From positions 1 to 28,022 of the forward strand of contig JAKFDK010000100.1 of assembly GCA_036676195.1 (NCBI GenBank): a stretch of DNA of 28,022 bases, in the 5' to 3' direction. This stretch comes from JAKFDK01 sp036676195 (lineage in GTDB: Bacteria > Bacillota > Sulfobacillia > Symbiobacteriales > ZC4RG38). The position numbers and the translations under genes were made by a program. How positions within the stretch are numbered: the stretch's first letter is position 1; each line of letters starts with the position of its first letter. Below the pieces are notes generated by a model. The model was not told the origin of the DNA. It saw only the letters and a list, made by a program, of their open reading frames with translations, and made no database searches. Of this stretch, positions 8,303 to 17,249 are shown piece by piece.

Positions 8303-8725
8303 TTATGCCTGGTTCCCTTTTGTCAGGGTCCCAGACCCCCGAATTTGGATGTCGAGCACATCCCTCTCATCCAGGGGTTCGGCCAGTTCCCAGTCAGTGA
8401 TCAGACCGGTTCCCTCGTATTTCCTGCGGCCCGGCCCGGTTTGCGGTTGAAACCGGAAATGCAACTTCTGATTGTCCACCAGTGCATCAAACAGCGCATC
8501 CTGCCCGACATCCGACTCGACATACAGGGATTCGGCAGTGGCGGTCCAGTCTTTCAGGCCGCCATCAAATTCCCGCCAGCCGTCCGAATCCTTGGTGGTG
8601 GTTTCCTGGGGGTCGTTTTTGATGTGCAGGGTAACGTCTTTCAGTTCGGCTATTTTAGTAAAGTTCGTACCATCCTCGCTCTGGAACATTTGGCCTTTGT
8701 AGCCCGGGATGCTCTGGGACGGCAT
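8303..8725 (-). CDS. Major tail tube protein
   Basis: A 140-residue protein with a strong GGAGGGAGGAG ribosome site just upstream of its ATG, as expected for an abundant structural protein. Features of the TP901-1-like tube family are visible: an N-terminal strand (GYKGQMFQSEDGTNFTKIAE), a middle segment around DSDGWREFDGGLKDWTATAE, and a C-terminal DVLDIQIRGSGTLTKGN. Hexamers of this fold stack to form the tail. It lies between the tail-completion protein and the chaperones, the standard order. Confidence 0.85.
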   Translation of the reverse strand: MPSQSIPGYKGQMFQSEDGTNFTKIAELKDVTLHIKNDPQETTTKDSDGWREFDGGLKDWTATAESLYVESDVGQDALFDALVDNQKLHFRFQPQTGPGRRKYEGTGLITDWELAEPLDERDVLDIQIRGSGTLTKGNQA

Positions 8726-8746
8726 AGCTCCTCCCTCCTTCAGGAA

Positions 8747-9163
8747 TCAATCTGTATCGACCACGGCCTCAAGCTTGAACGTGTGGCCGATGTATTGTGT
8801 AGGTGTGCCAGGTGCCGGCGTATGAATGACCGGTTCGCCACTGGCCACGGTACTTGTCCGGCATGAATCGTTCAGAGTCGGATTACCCCGAAACACCTGC
8901 AGGATCACAGGCACCAGGCTCAACACTTCCGACCAGGCGATGTCCAACCGCTTGCCTTCAGCGGGGAGGTACAGGCTCAGTTCGAAACGCCAGAGTGTGT
9001 CATGCCGGTTCCGGCTGATGCGGGTTTGGCTGAAACCGTCGTAAAGTACCAACAGGGCCGGTAACTGCCGGCCCAGATCTGCGATGGGATAGGTGTAGGT
9101 CGCTCGAATCTCGACCAAGCCGGATATGATCGCGCGGACCTGGTCCTGGATAGCCTTTATCAC
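8747..9163 (-). CDS. Tail completion / tail terminator-like protein
   Basis: A 138-residue protein whose GTG start overlaps the stop of the upstream gene (GTGA). The sequence MIKAIQDQVRAIISGLVEIRATYTYPIADLGRQLPALLVLY, then TLWRFELSLYLPAEGKRLDIAW, resembles the small head-tail completion proteins that close the tail tube top. Order (HK97 gp10-like, this gene, tube protein) agrees. Specific family not confirmed. Confidence 0.7.
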   Translation of the reverse strand: MIKAIQDQVRAIISGLVEIRATYTYPIADLGRQLPALLVLYDGFSQTRISRNRHDTLWRFELSLYLPAEGKRLDIAWSEVLSLVPVILQVFRGNPTLNDSCRTSTVASGEPVIHTPAPGTPTQYIGHTFKLEAVVDTD

Positions 9164-9681
9164 GAGGCACCACCACCAAGTTTGCCGAGAGCCGCCCGTG
9201 CGTAGCGGCGAATGACGGCCTGGGCATTTTTGGCCACCTGCTGTAGTGCAGGGAACAGAAAGGGTTTGGCAGTGCTGGCCTGGCGGGCGATTTTAGCCTG
9301 AACCGCCCGGGCAACGCGGTCCACCGCCGGCGTGGCCATCTTACCGCTGCCCTGAATGCCGAATTTGCGCCGGTTGAGCCATACCCAGTCGCGGATGGCT
9401 GTAAACGGCGCCCAGTGGGGCTTGCTGCCCATTTCCACCGCCGGCGCATATTTGAGCCCTGACCCCACTTGCCGCTCCAGCGGCCCGGAACGCTGAGTGG
9501 CAATCGAATCCGCCAGGTGCCCCTGGTGTTTCGGCGCCAGCCTCTTGGCCCGGCGCTCCACCTGGGCCGTCAGGTCATCCAGGGCCTCACCAAGACCCTG
9601 CTGCATGATCTGGGGCATTTTGCGCGCCTGCTCTGGCAGGTTTTTGGGTTTAAACTCCACCTGGATCCGCACACCGCTCAT
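9160..9681 (-). CDS. HK97 gp10-like head-tail joining protein
   Basis: A 173-residue protein, ATG overlapping the upstream TGA (ATGA). It has the pattern of HK97 gp10 family proteins: helical N-terminus (LGEALDDLTAQVERRAKRLAP), then HLADSIATQ, a GLKYAPAVEMGSK strand with PHWAPF, and a C-terminal helix after KPFLFPALQQV. These proteins join head connector and tail. Length is in the usual range, slightly long. Confidence 0.85.
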   Translation of the reverse strand: MSGVRIQVEFKPKNLPEQARKMPQIMQQGLGEALDDLTAQVERRAKRLAPKHQGHLADSIATQRSGPLERQVGSGLKYAPAVEMGSKPHWAPFTAIRDWVWLNRRKFGIQGSGKMATPAVDRVARAVQAKIARQASTAKPFLFPALQQVAKNAQAVIRRYARAALGKLGGGAS

Positions 9682-10262
9682 ACGGCCCCCACCCAGAGGG
9701 TCCTGTATGGCCCCAGGATCTGGGCCACCGGCGCCGGGATTTTCTGTGGACGAATCACACTGCCACCCTCGGTAATTACGTTGCTGAAATTTGCGGGGCC
9801 ACTGCTCCAGATATCATGGCACCATATCAGGGCCGCCATCTTAATGTCGGCCGGCACGTCCTGTACGGTGGCGGCCAGGCCGGCCGTGTAACTGATCTGA
9901 ACGGCCTGCGGTTGATCGAGCCACCTGGTACCCGCCCGGCGCAGGATGCCCTCGGCCTTGTACACGTAGTACCCGTTGGACGGTACCGGCCGACCAGCCT
10001 CCGTTACGTTGGCCACGCTTACAACGGGGCGGCACCGAACGAAGATCCGCTCGGTGCCGCCGTCGTATGTCTGGTCGAACCCCCGGGTCCGAACTGGACC
10101 CAGGATATACTGCTCAATGGCCTGGCTGACGCCGTTTACAATGCGAGTGAGTGCATCCAGTTCGTCTGGACTCCGATTTCCCGTATCCTTAAAAATGTGG
10201 TCCCATGCCTCCTGGGCTGTTATCACAGCCTCACTGATCAGTTCTGCTCCCATCGGTGTCAC
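9678..10262 (-). CDS. Head-tail connector protein (gp6-like)
   Basis: A 194-residue protein with the helical, ring-forming connector signature: ISEAVITAQEAWDHIF, DELDALTRIVNGVSQAIEQYILG, central beta section (TERIFVRCRPVVSVANVTE) and the family-typical AVQISYTAGLAATVQDVPADIKMAALIW. Two starts are possible, GTG at 10262 (ribosome site very close) or ATG at 10253 (AAGGA about 11 bases upstream); the ATG is at least as likely. It overlaps the 3' end of the 71-residue gene by 22-31 bases, implying coupled translation. Confidence 0.85.
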   Translation of the reverse strand: MTPMGAELISEAVITAQEAWDHIFKDTGNRSPDELDALTRIVNGVSQAIEQYILGPVRTRGFDQTYDGGTERIFVRCRPVVSVANVTEAGRPVPSNGYYVYKAEGILRRAGTRWLDQPQAVQISYTAGLAATVQDVPADIKMAALIWCHDIWSSGPANFSNVITEGGSVIRPQKIPAPVAQILGPYRTLWVGAV

Positions 10263-10446
10263 CGTCCTTCCGCTTTGGTGGCGACGGAACTGCCCGGTTT
10301 ACCGGCGGTCCTGCAGGGGCATGGGCCTGTGCGTAGGCTTCGGCCGCAGCAGCCCTAATGAGTTCATCGGCCGTCCTGTCATCGAAGCCCGCTATTTCCC
10401 CGGCGTTGTATGGGGTGTGGTTTCGGATAAACTTAACAACCTTCAT
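10231..10446 (-). CDS. Small head-region protein of unknown function (71 aa)
   Basis: The ATG at 10446 is preferred over the GTG nine bases earlier because the AAGAGGA ribosome site is then 11 rather than 3 bases away. The sequence MKVVKFIRNHTPYNAGEIAGFDDRTADELIRAAAAEAY resembles the small conserved proteins encoded between capsid and connector in Firmicutes phages. The rest is Pro/Ala-rich and then charged and probably disordered. No defined function. Confidence 0.65.
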   Translation of the reverse strand: MKVVKFIRNHTPYNAGEIAGFDDRTADELIRAAAAEAYAQAHAPAGPPVNRAVPSPPKRKDGDTDGSRTDQ

Positions 10447-10463
10447 GGCCCTCACCCATCCTC

Positions 10464-10862
10464 TTAAACTGGTAAGTTACCGGATTCGCCAAGAATCCAG
10501 GTACCGCCGACCTGTACCGTCGGGCTGGCCCCGCCGACAAAGCTGATGGTAATTCGGACACGAATGTATCTTTTCCGGCCCCTCAGATCGAGGTTAAACT
10601 CCCCCCGGGAGCTGGTGCCCAGGTTGGCGATATGCGGCGCACCGGCGATGGCTCCCCAGGCCGCATTATCGTCTGATTCCTCAACCGTGACATCTACATC
10701 AACGCTGGTCGGGCCACCAGTGGCGGCGCCCGTTTCAATCACCAGAACGGCGAATTCTAACCCGAGCCGGTCAATGCCGGGACCGTTGAGCGCCCCAGCC
10801 GGTGCGGCCTGAGGTGCTATGGCCTTTTCTGTCTTGATCAAATCACCCAAACGACCAGGCAC
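10464..10862 (-). CDS. Putative head decoration or minor head protein (132 aa)
   Basis: Start set at GTG 10862, with AGGGGGAA 8 bases upstream and just after the capsid gene stop; a longer frame starting at 10925 would overlap the capsid gene without a ribosome site. The body is a predicted beta sandwich (LEFAVLVIETGAATGGP, VDVDVTVEESDDNAAW, RKRYIRVRITISF, PTVQVGGTWILGE). Its position straight after the major capsid gene and its beta composition fit a capsid decoration protein, but this is inference. Confidence 0.6.
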   Translation of the reverse strand: MPGRLGDLIKTEKAIAPQAAPAGALNGPGIDRLGLEFAVLVIETGAATGGPTSVDVDVTVEESDDNAAWGAIAGAPHIANLGTSSRGEFNLDLRGRKRYIRVRITISFVGGASPTVQVGGTWILGESGNLPV

Positions 10863-10875
10863 CCTGATTCCCCCT

Positions 10876-12129
10876 TTAGGCGGCGCCCCACTTGACCCCA
10901 GTGATGATGGCAAAACTCCGGTCATGGGTTACCTGAAAATCATGTTCGGCAATCATTTTGATAACCGTTTCGTCCCGCTCAAATGCAGAGACGAGGTCGC
11001 CGTTTTCATCCCGGTAAGACGCTTCGTTCGATACCTCAACGATAAGCTGCAGGCTTTCGCCGATGGCGGCATCAATCCAGTCGCCGTAATAGATCTCGCT
11101 TTCATCGCCGCCGGCGCCCAGATTGTTGGGCAACTGGTTGGTAATTTGGAACGGAAATCCCATCAAGGTCCCGTTGTCAATCTGAGCCTGGAAGGGTCGG
11201 TTGCCGTTACCATCGGTCAGGGTTAACAGGAAGGTCTTTGTCCGGGGAGTAAATGCCCACCCCGGGCTGGCAAAGGTGGCGTTTGATTCCTCGACCAGTC
11301 GCATGGCCTTGCCCAGGTCAGCGAAAACATTTGCCAGGTTGATGGCATTGTTTGCGGCAATGATGTTGTTGGCGTGCGTCCAGTATCGGAGGCCGCGGGG
11401 GGTAAACTCCGTGCCGGGCCCCCGCAGGAAGGTGATATCTTCCTTCTGGCTCATGGCGTTCAGTGCGCTGCGTTTAACGATGCCGTCTGCTCGCCCGCTA
11501 GAGCGCCGGATCAGATCATTACTGAGTGGCAGCACAACCTCCTGTTTTTTGGCACTGAACTTCAACTGGCGCGGGACAACCTTTGAGGCCCGGGAGCCCA
11601 TGTTTTCACCGATGTACGTTGCCGATGCCCCGGACGCGAGGCCAGGGACCGTCAAAGTACCCGTCTCCATGGGCCACGAAGTGGCACCCAGCTTGCGGAC
11701 AACTGTCGCGCCCGACCGCAGTTCAAGGAATTCTGAGCTGAACTCTTCAGGCACCCAGAAGCCCCCTCCTGGGCCACTGCTGGACGACAGTGCCTTTGCG
11801 ACAACGGCGTCACCGATCTGGTGCTCAGCGAAATAGGCAGCCGCCCGACGGTCACCCCGACCGGCGGCCATAGCTTGAAGTGACCGGGCGAATCGAATGC
11901 CCTTCTCGGGCGGCTTATTATCGGTGGCCCTGGAACGAACTTCAATGTCCGGATTTGGGTCGCCGGCCGGGGGCGTGTGGCGGCCCGGCACCTGGGTCAG
12001 GGGCTTCAATGCGTCCCTCACCACGTTACTGAGGGTATCCACGATCGCCTGAAGTTCCGGGCTCAAAGCCGGTGGCTCTTCGCCACCACTAATCGGGCCG
12101 CGGTATAGCTTCGGGATCTGCACAGACAT
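10876..12129 (-). CDS. Major capsid protein, HK97 fold
   Basis: A 417-residue protein with GGGAGG 8 bases before its ATG. Residues 1-115 form a helical, charged, delta-like scaffolding region (ELQAIVDTLSNVVRDALK). The mature capsid probably begins around residues 112-120, where ALSSSSGPGGGFWVPEEF resembles the cleavage neighbourhood of HK97-type capsids. The remainder has the family pattern (GTLTVPGLASGASATYIGEN, QKEDITFLRGPGTEFTPRGL, ESNATFASPGWAFTPR, GFPFQITNQLPN). It follows the prohead protease as expected. Confidence 0.93.
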   Translation of the reverse strand: MSVQIPKLYRGPISGGEEPPALSPELQAIVDTLSNVVRDALKPLTQVPGRHTPPAGDPNPDIEVRSRATDNKPPEKGIRFARSLQAMAAGRGDRRAAAYFAEHQIGDAVVAKALSSSSGPGGGFWVPEEFSSEFLELRSGATVVRKLGATSWPMETGTLTVPGLASGASATYIGENMGSRASKVVPRQLKFSAKKQEVVLPLSNDLIRRSSGRADGIVKRSALNAMSQKEDITFLRGPGTEFTPRGLRYWTHANNIIAANNAINLANVFADLGKAMRLVEESNATFASPGWAFTPRTKTFLLTLTDGNGNRPFQAQIDNGTLMGFPFQITNQLPNNLGAGGDESEIYYGDWIDAAIGESLQLIVEVSNEASYRDENGDLVSAFERDETVIKMIAEHDFQVTHDRSFAIITGVKWGAA

Positions 12130-12150
12130 GCTGTATTCCCTCCCTGTGAA

Positions 12151-13074
12151 TTAGCTCGGAGCCTTACCCAGCAGCCGGTCTACCTCGCGCTTCAGGGCCA
12201 GGCCAACAACCTGGGCCAGAACCTGGGCGTCCAACTGGTGGCTGGGCGTAAATGCAGCAGCCGCCGGTGTGCCGGCGGCTGTCTTTCCGCTTTGGGGGTT
12301 TTCTGTGTCATCGGTGGCGTGGGCCAGGACCTCGTCAATCATGGTCCGGGCCTGCCCAAGACGCTCCTTGTTCGCCTTACTCAGTACGGCACCGGCCCGC
12401 TGCCGGGGATCTGCCAGGCTGCCGAAAAGCGCCAGGACAGAGTCAAGGGTGATTTCAAGCTGCTTCTTGCCGGTACTGTCCAGTACCCAGAGGGTCCGGG
12501 TACCGGTGTCCGCTGCCAGCATCAATCGCTGTACGTTACCGATGTCCTGGCCGGCAGTCTCCCGCAAGGCCCTGACCAGGCGGTCCACAAAATCCGGTTG
12601 ATCACTCGCCGCCTTGGCCATAGCCATTTGGAGGGCTTCAGGGTTAGCCGGGATCGGTACTCCGCTCAGCTCCAGGAGCTCCCATTTCTTATATCGGTAC
12701 CCTCGGCCAGATTCCAACGGCTCCATGTCGGTAGGAACAAAGCCAATGGATACCGCGTTCATGAAACCATCCCGATATTTCCGGTATGCTTGCGCCCCCA
12801 AGGGGTCTGCCAGGTCGAATTGAATATCGAATTCGATTCCCTCGTCACCAATCCGTTCGGCCAGACTCTTTCCCACGGGCATCATCTGATAATTGTGGTA
12901 CAGCAGGAAAACCGGGTTCATGCGGTAGGCTTTTAGATCCCCGCCTTTTGGCTCAACTATGTCCCCATACCGGTCGGAAGCAGGGCTGGTCCCCAGGAAC
13001 GTGATTACGCCGCGCTCCTCGTCAACGCCCCGAATCACCAGCGATAGCACGCCAAAACGTTTCTTAGCCGACAA
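12151..13074 (-). CDS. Prohead protease, HK97 family (S78-like)
   Basis: A 307-residue protein starting at TTG with GAGGAG 10 bases upstream. The protease domain occupies about residues 10-155 and shows the serine-protease residues of the family: H60 in FLLYHNY and S109 in NAVSIGF, followed by WELLELSGVPIPANPEAL that supplies the third catalytic side chain. The C-terminal half is Ala/charged-rich and may act as an internal scaffold. It cleaves the delta domain of the capsid protein during prohead maturation. The start follows the portal gene stop by 6 bases. Confidence 0.92.
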   Translation of the reverse strand: MSAKKRFGVLSLVIRGVDEERGVITFLGTSPASDRYGDIVEPKGGDLKAYRMNPVFLLYHNYQMMPVGKSLAERIGDEGIEFDIQFDLADPLGAQAYRKYRDGFMNAVSIGFVPTDMEPLESGRGYRYKKWELLELSGVPIPANPEALQMAMAKAASDQPDFVDRLVRALRETAGQDIGNVQRLMLAADTGTRTLWVLDSTGKKQLEITLDSVLALFGSLADPRQRAGAVLSKANKERLGQARTMIDEVLAHATDDTENPQSGKTAAGTPAAAAFTPSHQLDAQVLAQVVGLALKREVDRLLGKAPS

Positions 13075-13080
13075 AATTTT

Positions 13081-15144
13081 TCACTCCTCGTCTGTCAGTG
13101 TCACCGGCGCCAGAGCGCACCGGCAGTTAATTACATTCTCTGCACTCCCGGTCGGATCACCAGGGTAGCGTAGACTCTCGCCACCAACTGTAAATGGGGC
13201 GTCAAGGGGGACCCGCTGGCCGTCAGCATGGGCATGGGCATCCCGCGTGCGCTCGTCCAGCGCTGCAACCCATTCCTTGCCCTTGACGATGCCACTTTGC
13301 CGCCAGGCCTGCTCCGACCCCAGCGAGGCCGCCCCGTTAGTTTCGGTCCGGGCGATGGTCTGGGCCCTCCGACCTGTGGCGTCTGCAAACACCTTGCTGA
13401 CCCGCTCCGCCAGCTTCGGGATGCTTTCCCCGGCCTGGAGGCCTTCGAGAAGTTCCGTGCGCACTGCGTCACGGGTGGTGTCATCAATTCCCCGCACTCG
13501 CTGCAACTGCCGCGCCAGGCCGGTCTTGACTGCGGGGTTCTCGACATCAAAGAGAGTGTCCACGGCCAGATCCGCCAGAGCTCTCTCGCCGGCGTCAATC
13601 ACCACCTGGGTCAATACCGGTCCCAGGCGTTCTGTCAGTTTGGCCTTGGCCTCCGCCGAGTCCCAGAGAATGGCGTCCACATCCACATCCCGCTTCAGGA
13701 ATGCGGCTTCCTTGTCGTGCTGCTTCAGCCGGGACAAAAGTTCGTATTCCTGCGCCTGGAAAAATCGTCTGAGCGCCGCGGTAATGCGGCGCTCGTGGGG
13801 TTCGGTCATGCGCACCCAGACTTTCCACCTGGTTGCAGACGTGTGGCCTCTTCGGAAACCCTTTTCGGTATCCTGCTTTTCACTGCCGTTATCTGCAGGC
13901 GGGGGAGCAGTGGCCGCCAAATCTGCCGGCTTTGTGGGGATCAGGCTGGCTGGAACCAGTAACACCTTTCCGGCCTGACCGGGCAGTTCTGGCTCGCCGA
14001 TTCGGCGCCGGGCCTCATCCACCAGGAGGAACCCGCCTTTGACCCCTGTCTCAGCCTCGCGCAGGTTCTGCTCCCGGTTTTCGGGTACCGGATCGGCAAA
14101 ACGCAGGATCAGGCGGCGGTCGAAATACCGCGCAATGAGGAACTCATTCAAGCGTTGCTGAAAGCGCTGCAGCCGTGGTTTGATAAGGAACCTCTGGAAA
14201 ATATAGATCGCCGATTCGGCGTTGGCCCTATTAACGTCATCGGCAATCCCCAGGACAGCCTTCGGCACTCCCCAGATGCCCAAAATGTCATCTCTCAAAC
14301 GTCTGGACTCTTCGGTAAGCGCCATCTCATGTATCGATCTATCGATAAGTTGAAACTTGGCACCCTGACCGAGAACCGCGATGCGGTGCGCCTTACCTCT
14401 GCCTCGGTGGGCCTCGCCCCACATGTCCCGCAGCCGATTGGCCTGCTCGGGGGCCAAGAATTGGTCTGTACTGAGCACTCCGCCAGGCGTAGCGTCGTTG
14501 TAAAAAAAGTCCCTGAGCCATTCTTGTGCGAACTGATGGATGTCCAAGGGCAGCGCGGCCGCTCTGGCCGGGGCCCAGCCACGGTATAAATTGGTCGGAT
14601 GAGCACACTTAAACTGAATCACTTCATCGGGCGCGTAACTTACTGGAGCAGCACCGGGCACCCGGTACTCGATACCTGAAATAAATGCGTCAGTGCCACC
14701 CGGAAGGATTGTTACCCAGTGAGGAAGCATCGGCCAGATCTCGCCGGGCTTGCCGAGTCGGTTCATCTCAAAGGCCCACCAGGCTTCGCCAGCCAACTCC
14801 ATATGCAGTTGCGTCAGTTCTCGCAGCTCATAGCTCGTCATCCACGGATTGACCTGATCAAGCAGATCCAAAGCCACGTGGTCTTTCAGTTCTTCTTCCG
14901 TGCCATCTTTCTTCATGTAGAACAGCCGCACAGGAACTTCGGCCACATTTTCTGCAATCACCCGGGCGCAGGCGTAAGACCAATAAGCGTAGGCATTTAG
15001 AAAGTCCTGAAGCTTGCGTTCCGGCGCTATTTCCCGACGGCCTACGGCCAGAGCCCAGGGAGCGGCGCGGCTCAGCAGCTTAACTCCCTTGAGCCAGTAC
15101 TGCTCCATTTTTTGCAAGAGCCGCACCCTGTCCCCCCCAGTCAT
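13081..15144 (-). CDS. Portal protein fused to MuF-type minor head protein
   Basis: A 687-residue fusion. Residues ~40-400 are an HK97-type portal (VPVRLFYMKKDGTEEELKDH, MTSYELRELTQLHMELAGEAWW, DEVIQFKCAHPTNLYRGWAP, ILGIWGVPKAVLGIADDVNRANAES). Residues ~440-687 form a second domain ending in the Mu gpF signature at 599-687: RTETNGAASLGSEQAW, then ALDERTRDAHAHADGQRV and the zinc-like end VINCRCALAPV. In many phages these are two genes. The ribosome site before ATG 15144 is weak; an in-frame ATG 12 codons later is an alternative start. The portal is the DNA entry ring; MuF proteins are internal head components. Confidence 0.9.
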   Translation of the reverse strand: MTGGDRVRLLQKMEQYWLKGVKLLSRAAPWALAVGRREIAPERKLQDFLNAYAYWSYACARVIAENVAEVPVRLFYMKKDGTEEELKDHVALDLLDQVNPWMTSYELRELTQLHMELAGEAWWAFEMNRLGKPGEIWPMLPHWVTILPGGTDAFISGIEYRVPGAAPVSYAPDEVIQFKCAHPTNLYRGWAPARAAALPLDIHQFAQEWLRDFFYNDATPGGVLSTDQFLAPEQANRLRDMWGEAHRGRGKAHRIAVLGQGAKFQLIDRSIHEMALTEESRRLRDDILGIWGVPKAVLGIADDVNRANAESAIYIFQRFLIKPRLQRFQQRLNEFLIARYFDRRLILRFADPVPENREQNLREAETGVKGGFLLVDEARRRIGEPELPGQAGKVLLVPASLIPTKPADLAATAPPPADNGSEKQDTEKGFRRGHTSATRWKVWVRMTEPHERRITAALRRFFQAQEYELLSRLKQHDKEAAFLKRDVDVDAILWDSAEAKAKLTERLGPVLTQVVIDAGERALADLAVDTLFDVENPAVKTGLARQLQRVRGIDDTTRDAVRTELLEGLQAGESIPKLAERVSKVFADATGRRAQTIARTETNGAASLGSEQAWRQSGIVKGKEWVAALDERTRDAHAHADGQRVPLDAPFTVGGESLRYPGDPTGSAENVINCRCALAPVTLTDEE

Positions 15145-15149
15145 TCATG

Positions 15150-16643
15150 TCATACAAATATCTGCACGCCCGCTGCCTGTAAGCGTGCGAGGGCCTGGGT
15201 CATGGCGTCCACCTGATCCTTATAAGTGGAGGCCGGGAATGTACTAGCCTCGTGGAGAAAAGCATCTACCCATGGCCACACAGCCGGGTGCGGAATGTAC
15301 ACGTTCCCGGCCTCAATTTCAGGCGCAACTGCATGGGTCCGCGACTCCTTGCTGTCTCCGGCCGGGATCGCAATGATGCCGGGTATCTTGTGCTGCAGGC
15401 GAGAAATAATTGCCGGCCCATTGGCCTTATCCTCGATTAGTTTTGCAATTGCCTGCGGCCATTTGGCTGTCAGCATCTGAACGGCGGCCTCAGTGGCGAC
15501 AAAATCCATTTTGTCCCGGACCTGATCCAACAGGAATTTGTCGGCCCCCCGGTAGGCCCAGACCTGACCCACCACGTACGCGCTGTTTTCGGTATCTTTA
15601 AACGCCATATCCCAGCTTTGCAGATGGTCGGTCAGGTCATCTGGCAGGTCCACCGCCTGGCGTAGCTCTATAGTACCGTCAGGGAGCCGCACAGGCACAG
15701 GCGGTAAGTTGGCCCCCTTGGGCTGCCAGTAGCGCCACCAGTGGCGTTTCAGGATGCCGCCTCCGGCGGGAGCCGGATCCTGGTCGTACTGGCCGGCATA
15801 GCCGTAGGTGCCCAACGCCCGTTTGGTCTGAGCCAGTTCCTCGGGGCCTTCACGCTCTGGCCAGATGATGTCCCCTGGTTCCCGCTCTACCGTTCGCCCA
15901 GACAGGGGAAATACGATAGTCTGCCGGTCTTTTGCTTCCGCCGGCAGCTTGAGGTGTTCCCATCCACCCTGTTGCAGCAGGTGGCCGGACAGGTCCTGCT
16001 CGTGCAACCGCTGCATCACTACTACGATGGCGCCGGTCTTTTTGTTGTCGAGGCGGGTATAAAATGTCTGATCGAACCATGTATTGGCCGCTACACGAAG
16101 TGCATCCGAGTGAGCTTCTTTTGGGTTAACTGGGTCATCGACCCCCAACACGTCGCCGCCCTTACCAGTTGCGGTCCCGCCCACCGAGGTGGCAATCATG
16201 TGTCCCCGGTGGTTGTTAGTAAACTCCGTCTTGAGGTTATGATCGTCGGCCAATGAAAACCGGCTGCCCCACCGTTCCTGATACCATGGGGACTGGATCA
16301 CCGTGCGGCGGTCCAGGCTGTGCTTCGTGGAAAGACTCTGTGAGTAGCTGGCGAACAGGGATCGTAACCAGGGTTTTTCGATCCACACCCAGGTTGGCCA
16401 AAGGACCGAAACGGCAATGGATTTCATATAGCGCGGGGGCATGTTAATGATCAACCGGGTGATCTGGCCGGCCGTAACGGCCTCCAGGTACTCGCTTATG
16501 GCGTCTATGTGCCAGTTGTGCAAATAAGGCGTGGCCGGTTCCAGCACCGGCCACGCCTGACGAATATATTCTTTGAGGCTACGCCGGGCCTTCTCGGCCC
16601 GGATCTCCTCCCTCGTTGGCAGATTTCCCAAGTAACCGGTCAA
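15150..16643 (-). CDS. terL: Terminase large subunit
   Basis: A 497-residue packaging ATPase/nuclease. The ATPase half shows a Walker A-like PPRYMKS at 69-75, a Walker B VLGVDD at 165-170 and the coupling segment GAIVVVMQRLHEQDLSGHL. The C-terminal half is an RNase H-like nuclease domain beginning with LQSWDMAFKDTENSAYVVG, followed by KLIEDKANGPAIISRLQ and a final HPAVWPWVDAFLHEASTFP. The start is TTG with GAGGAG 10 bases upstream, inside the small-subunit gene, giving a 65-base overlap. Full length for the family. Confidence 0.93.
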   Translation of the reverse strand: MTGYLGNLPTREEIRAEKARRSLKEYIRQAWPVLEPATPYLHNWHIDAISEYLEAVTAGQITRLIINMPPRYMKSIAVSVLWPTWVWIEKPWLRSLFASYSQSLSTKHSLDRRTVIQSPWYQERWGSRFSLADDHNLKTEFTNNHRGHMIATSVGGTATGKGGDVLGVDDPVNPKEAHSDALRVAANTWFDQTFYTRLDNKKTGAIVVVMQRLHEQDLSGHLLQQGGWEHLKLPAEAKDRQTIVFPLSGRTVEREPGDIIWPEREGPEELAQTKRALGTYGYAGQYDQDPAPAGGGILKRHWWRYWQPKGANLPPVPVRLPDGTIELRQAVDLPDDLTDHLQSWDMAFKDTENSAYVVGQVWAYRGADKFLLDQVRDKMDFVATEAAVQMLTAKWPQAIAKLIEDKANGPAIISRLQHKIPGIIAIPAGDSKESRTHAVAPEIEAGNVYIPHPAVWPWVDAFLHEASTFPASTYKDQVDAMTQALARLQAAGVQIFV

Positions 16644-17034
16644 GCTGCTCTAGCTCCTCATCAGTCAGTTTGGAGAGGTTCATCTTGTGTGAAACCTCCA
16701 CCTTACCACTGTGCTCCAGAGTGACCATACGTCGGCCCCACCGGTCTGGAAATTTGCGTTCCAATCGCCAGGCGGCGGCCTGCCAGTTTGCTGCCGCCGC
16801 CTGGGTAATGACATCTACGTCCCTCATTTCGGCTTCGGCGAGGGCCTTTTCGACAGCGGCTGAAAAATCGTGATAGGGTCCGCTGGCCTCGGCGGCACCT
16901 CGCTTGAGCCATGCGTAAAGGCTCGGTTTGCTGATACCTGCATAGGCCGATGCGGTTTCGATGTAATTCCCGGCCCGGATTGCGGTAACGATTTTGTCAT
17001 GTACCTCCGGGGTGAGTTTTGTTGGTCTGGCCAT
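16579..17034 (-). CDS. terS: Terminase small subunit
   Basis: A 151-residue DNA-binding protein. The N-terminal helix-turn-helix is clear (KLTPEVHDKIVTAIRAGNYIETASAYAGISKPSLYAWLKRG), followed by a helical oligomerisation region (VEKALAEAEMRDVDVITQAAAANWQAAAWRLERKFP) and a charged tail (KLTDEELEQLDRLLGK). It recognises the packaging site and loads the large subunit. First gene of the packaging block; ATG at 17034 with GGTGAGG upstream. Confidence 0.9.
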   Translation of the reverse strand: MARPTKLTPEVHDKIVTAIRAGNYIETASAYAGISKPSLYAWLKRGAAEASGPYHDFSAAVEKALAEAEMRDVDVITQAAAANWQAAAWRLERKFPDRWGRRMVTLEHSGKVEVSHKMNLSKLTDEELEQLDRLLGKSANEGGDPGREGPA

Positions 17035-17152
17035 TTCTTCTATACCTCACCTTAGCCAAGCCCCAAAGTGCTGACTATAGCAAATTTAGCTGGTTTTACC
17101 CCTTGAATCCGGCATTTTTCCGGACATCGCTCCGAAAATTTTTGGAAGCAAG

Positions 17153-17181
17153 AAGGCGCATCCCTTTCCGGGGAGCGCCTT
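17153..17181. terminator. Hairpin in gap before terminase genes
   Basis: A perfect 7-base inverted repeat (AAGGCGC / GCGCCTT) with a 15-base loop. The following bases on either strand are only moderately T-rich, so it is a weak terminator candidate that could separate the accessory genes from the terminase operon. The rest of the 215-base gap (17035-17249) shows no gene. Confidence 0.4.
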
Positions 17182-17249
17182 TCTACCTTATTTCCTGTTC
17201 AGCAAGCCAAATCGTTTTGCAGCCTTCCCTGCTGGGTGACTCTCCCGGT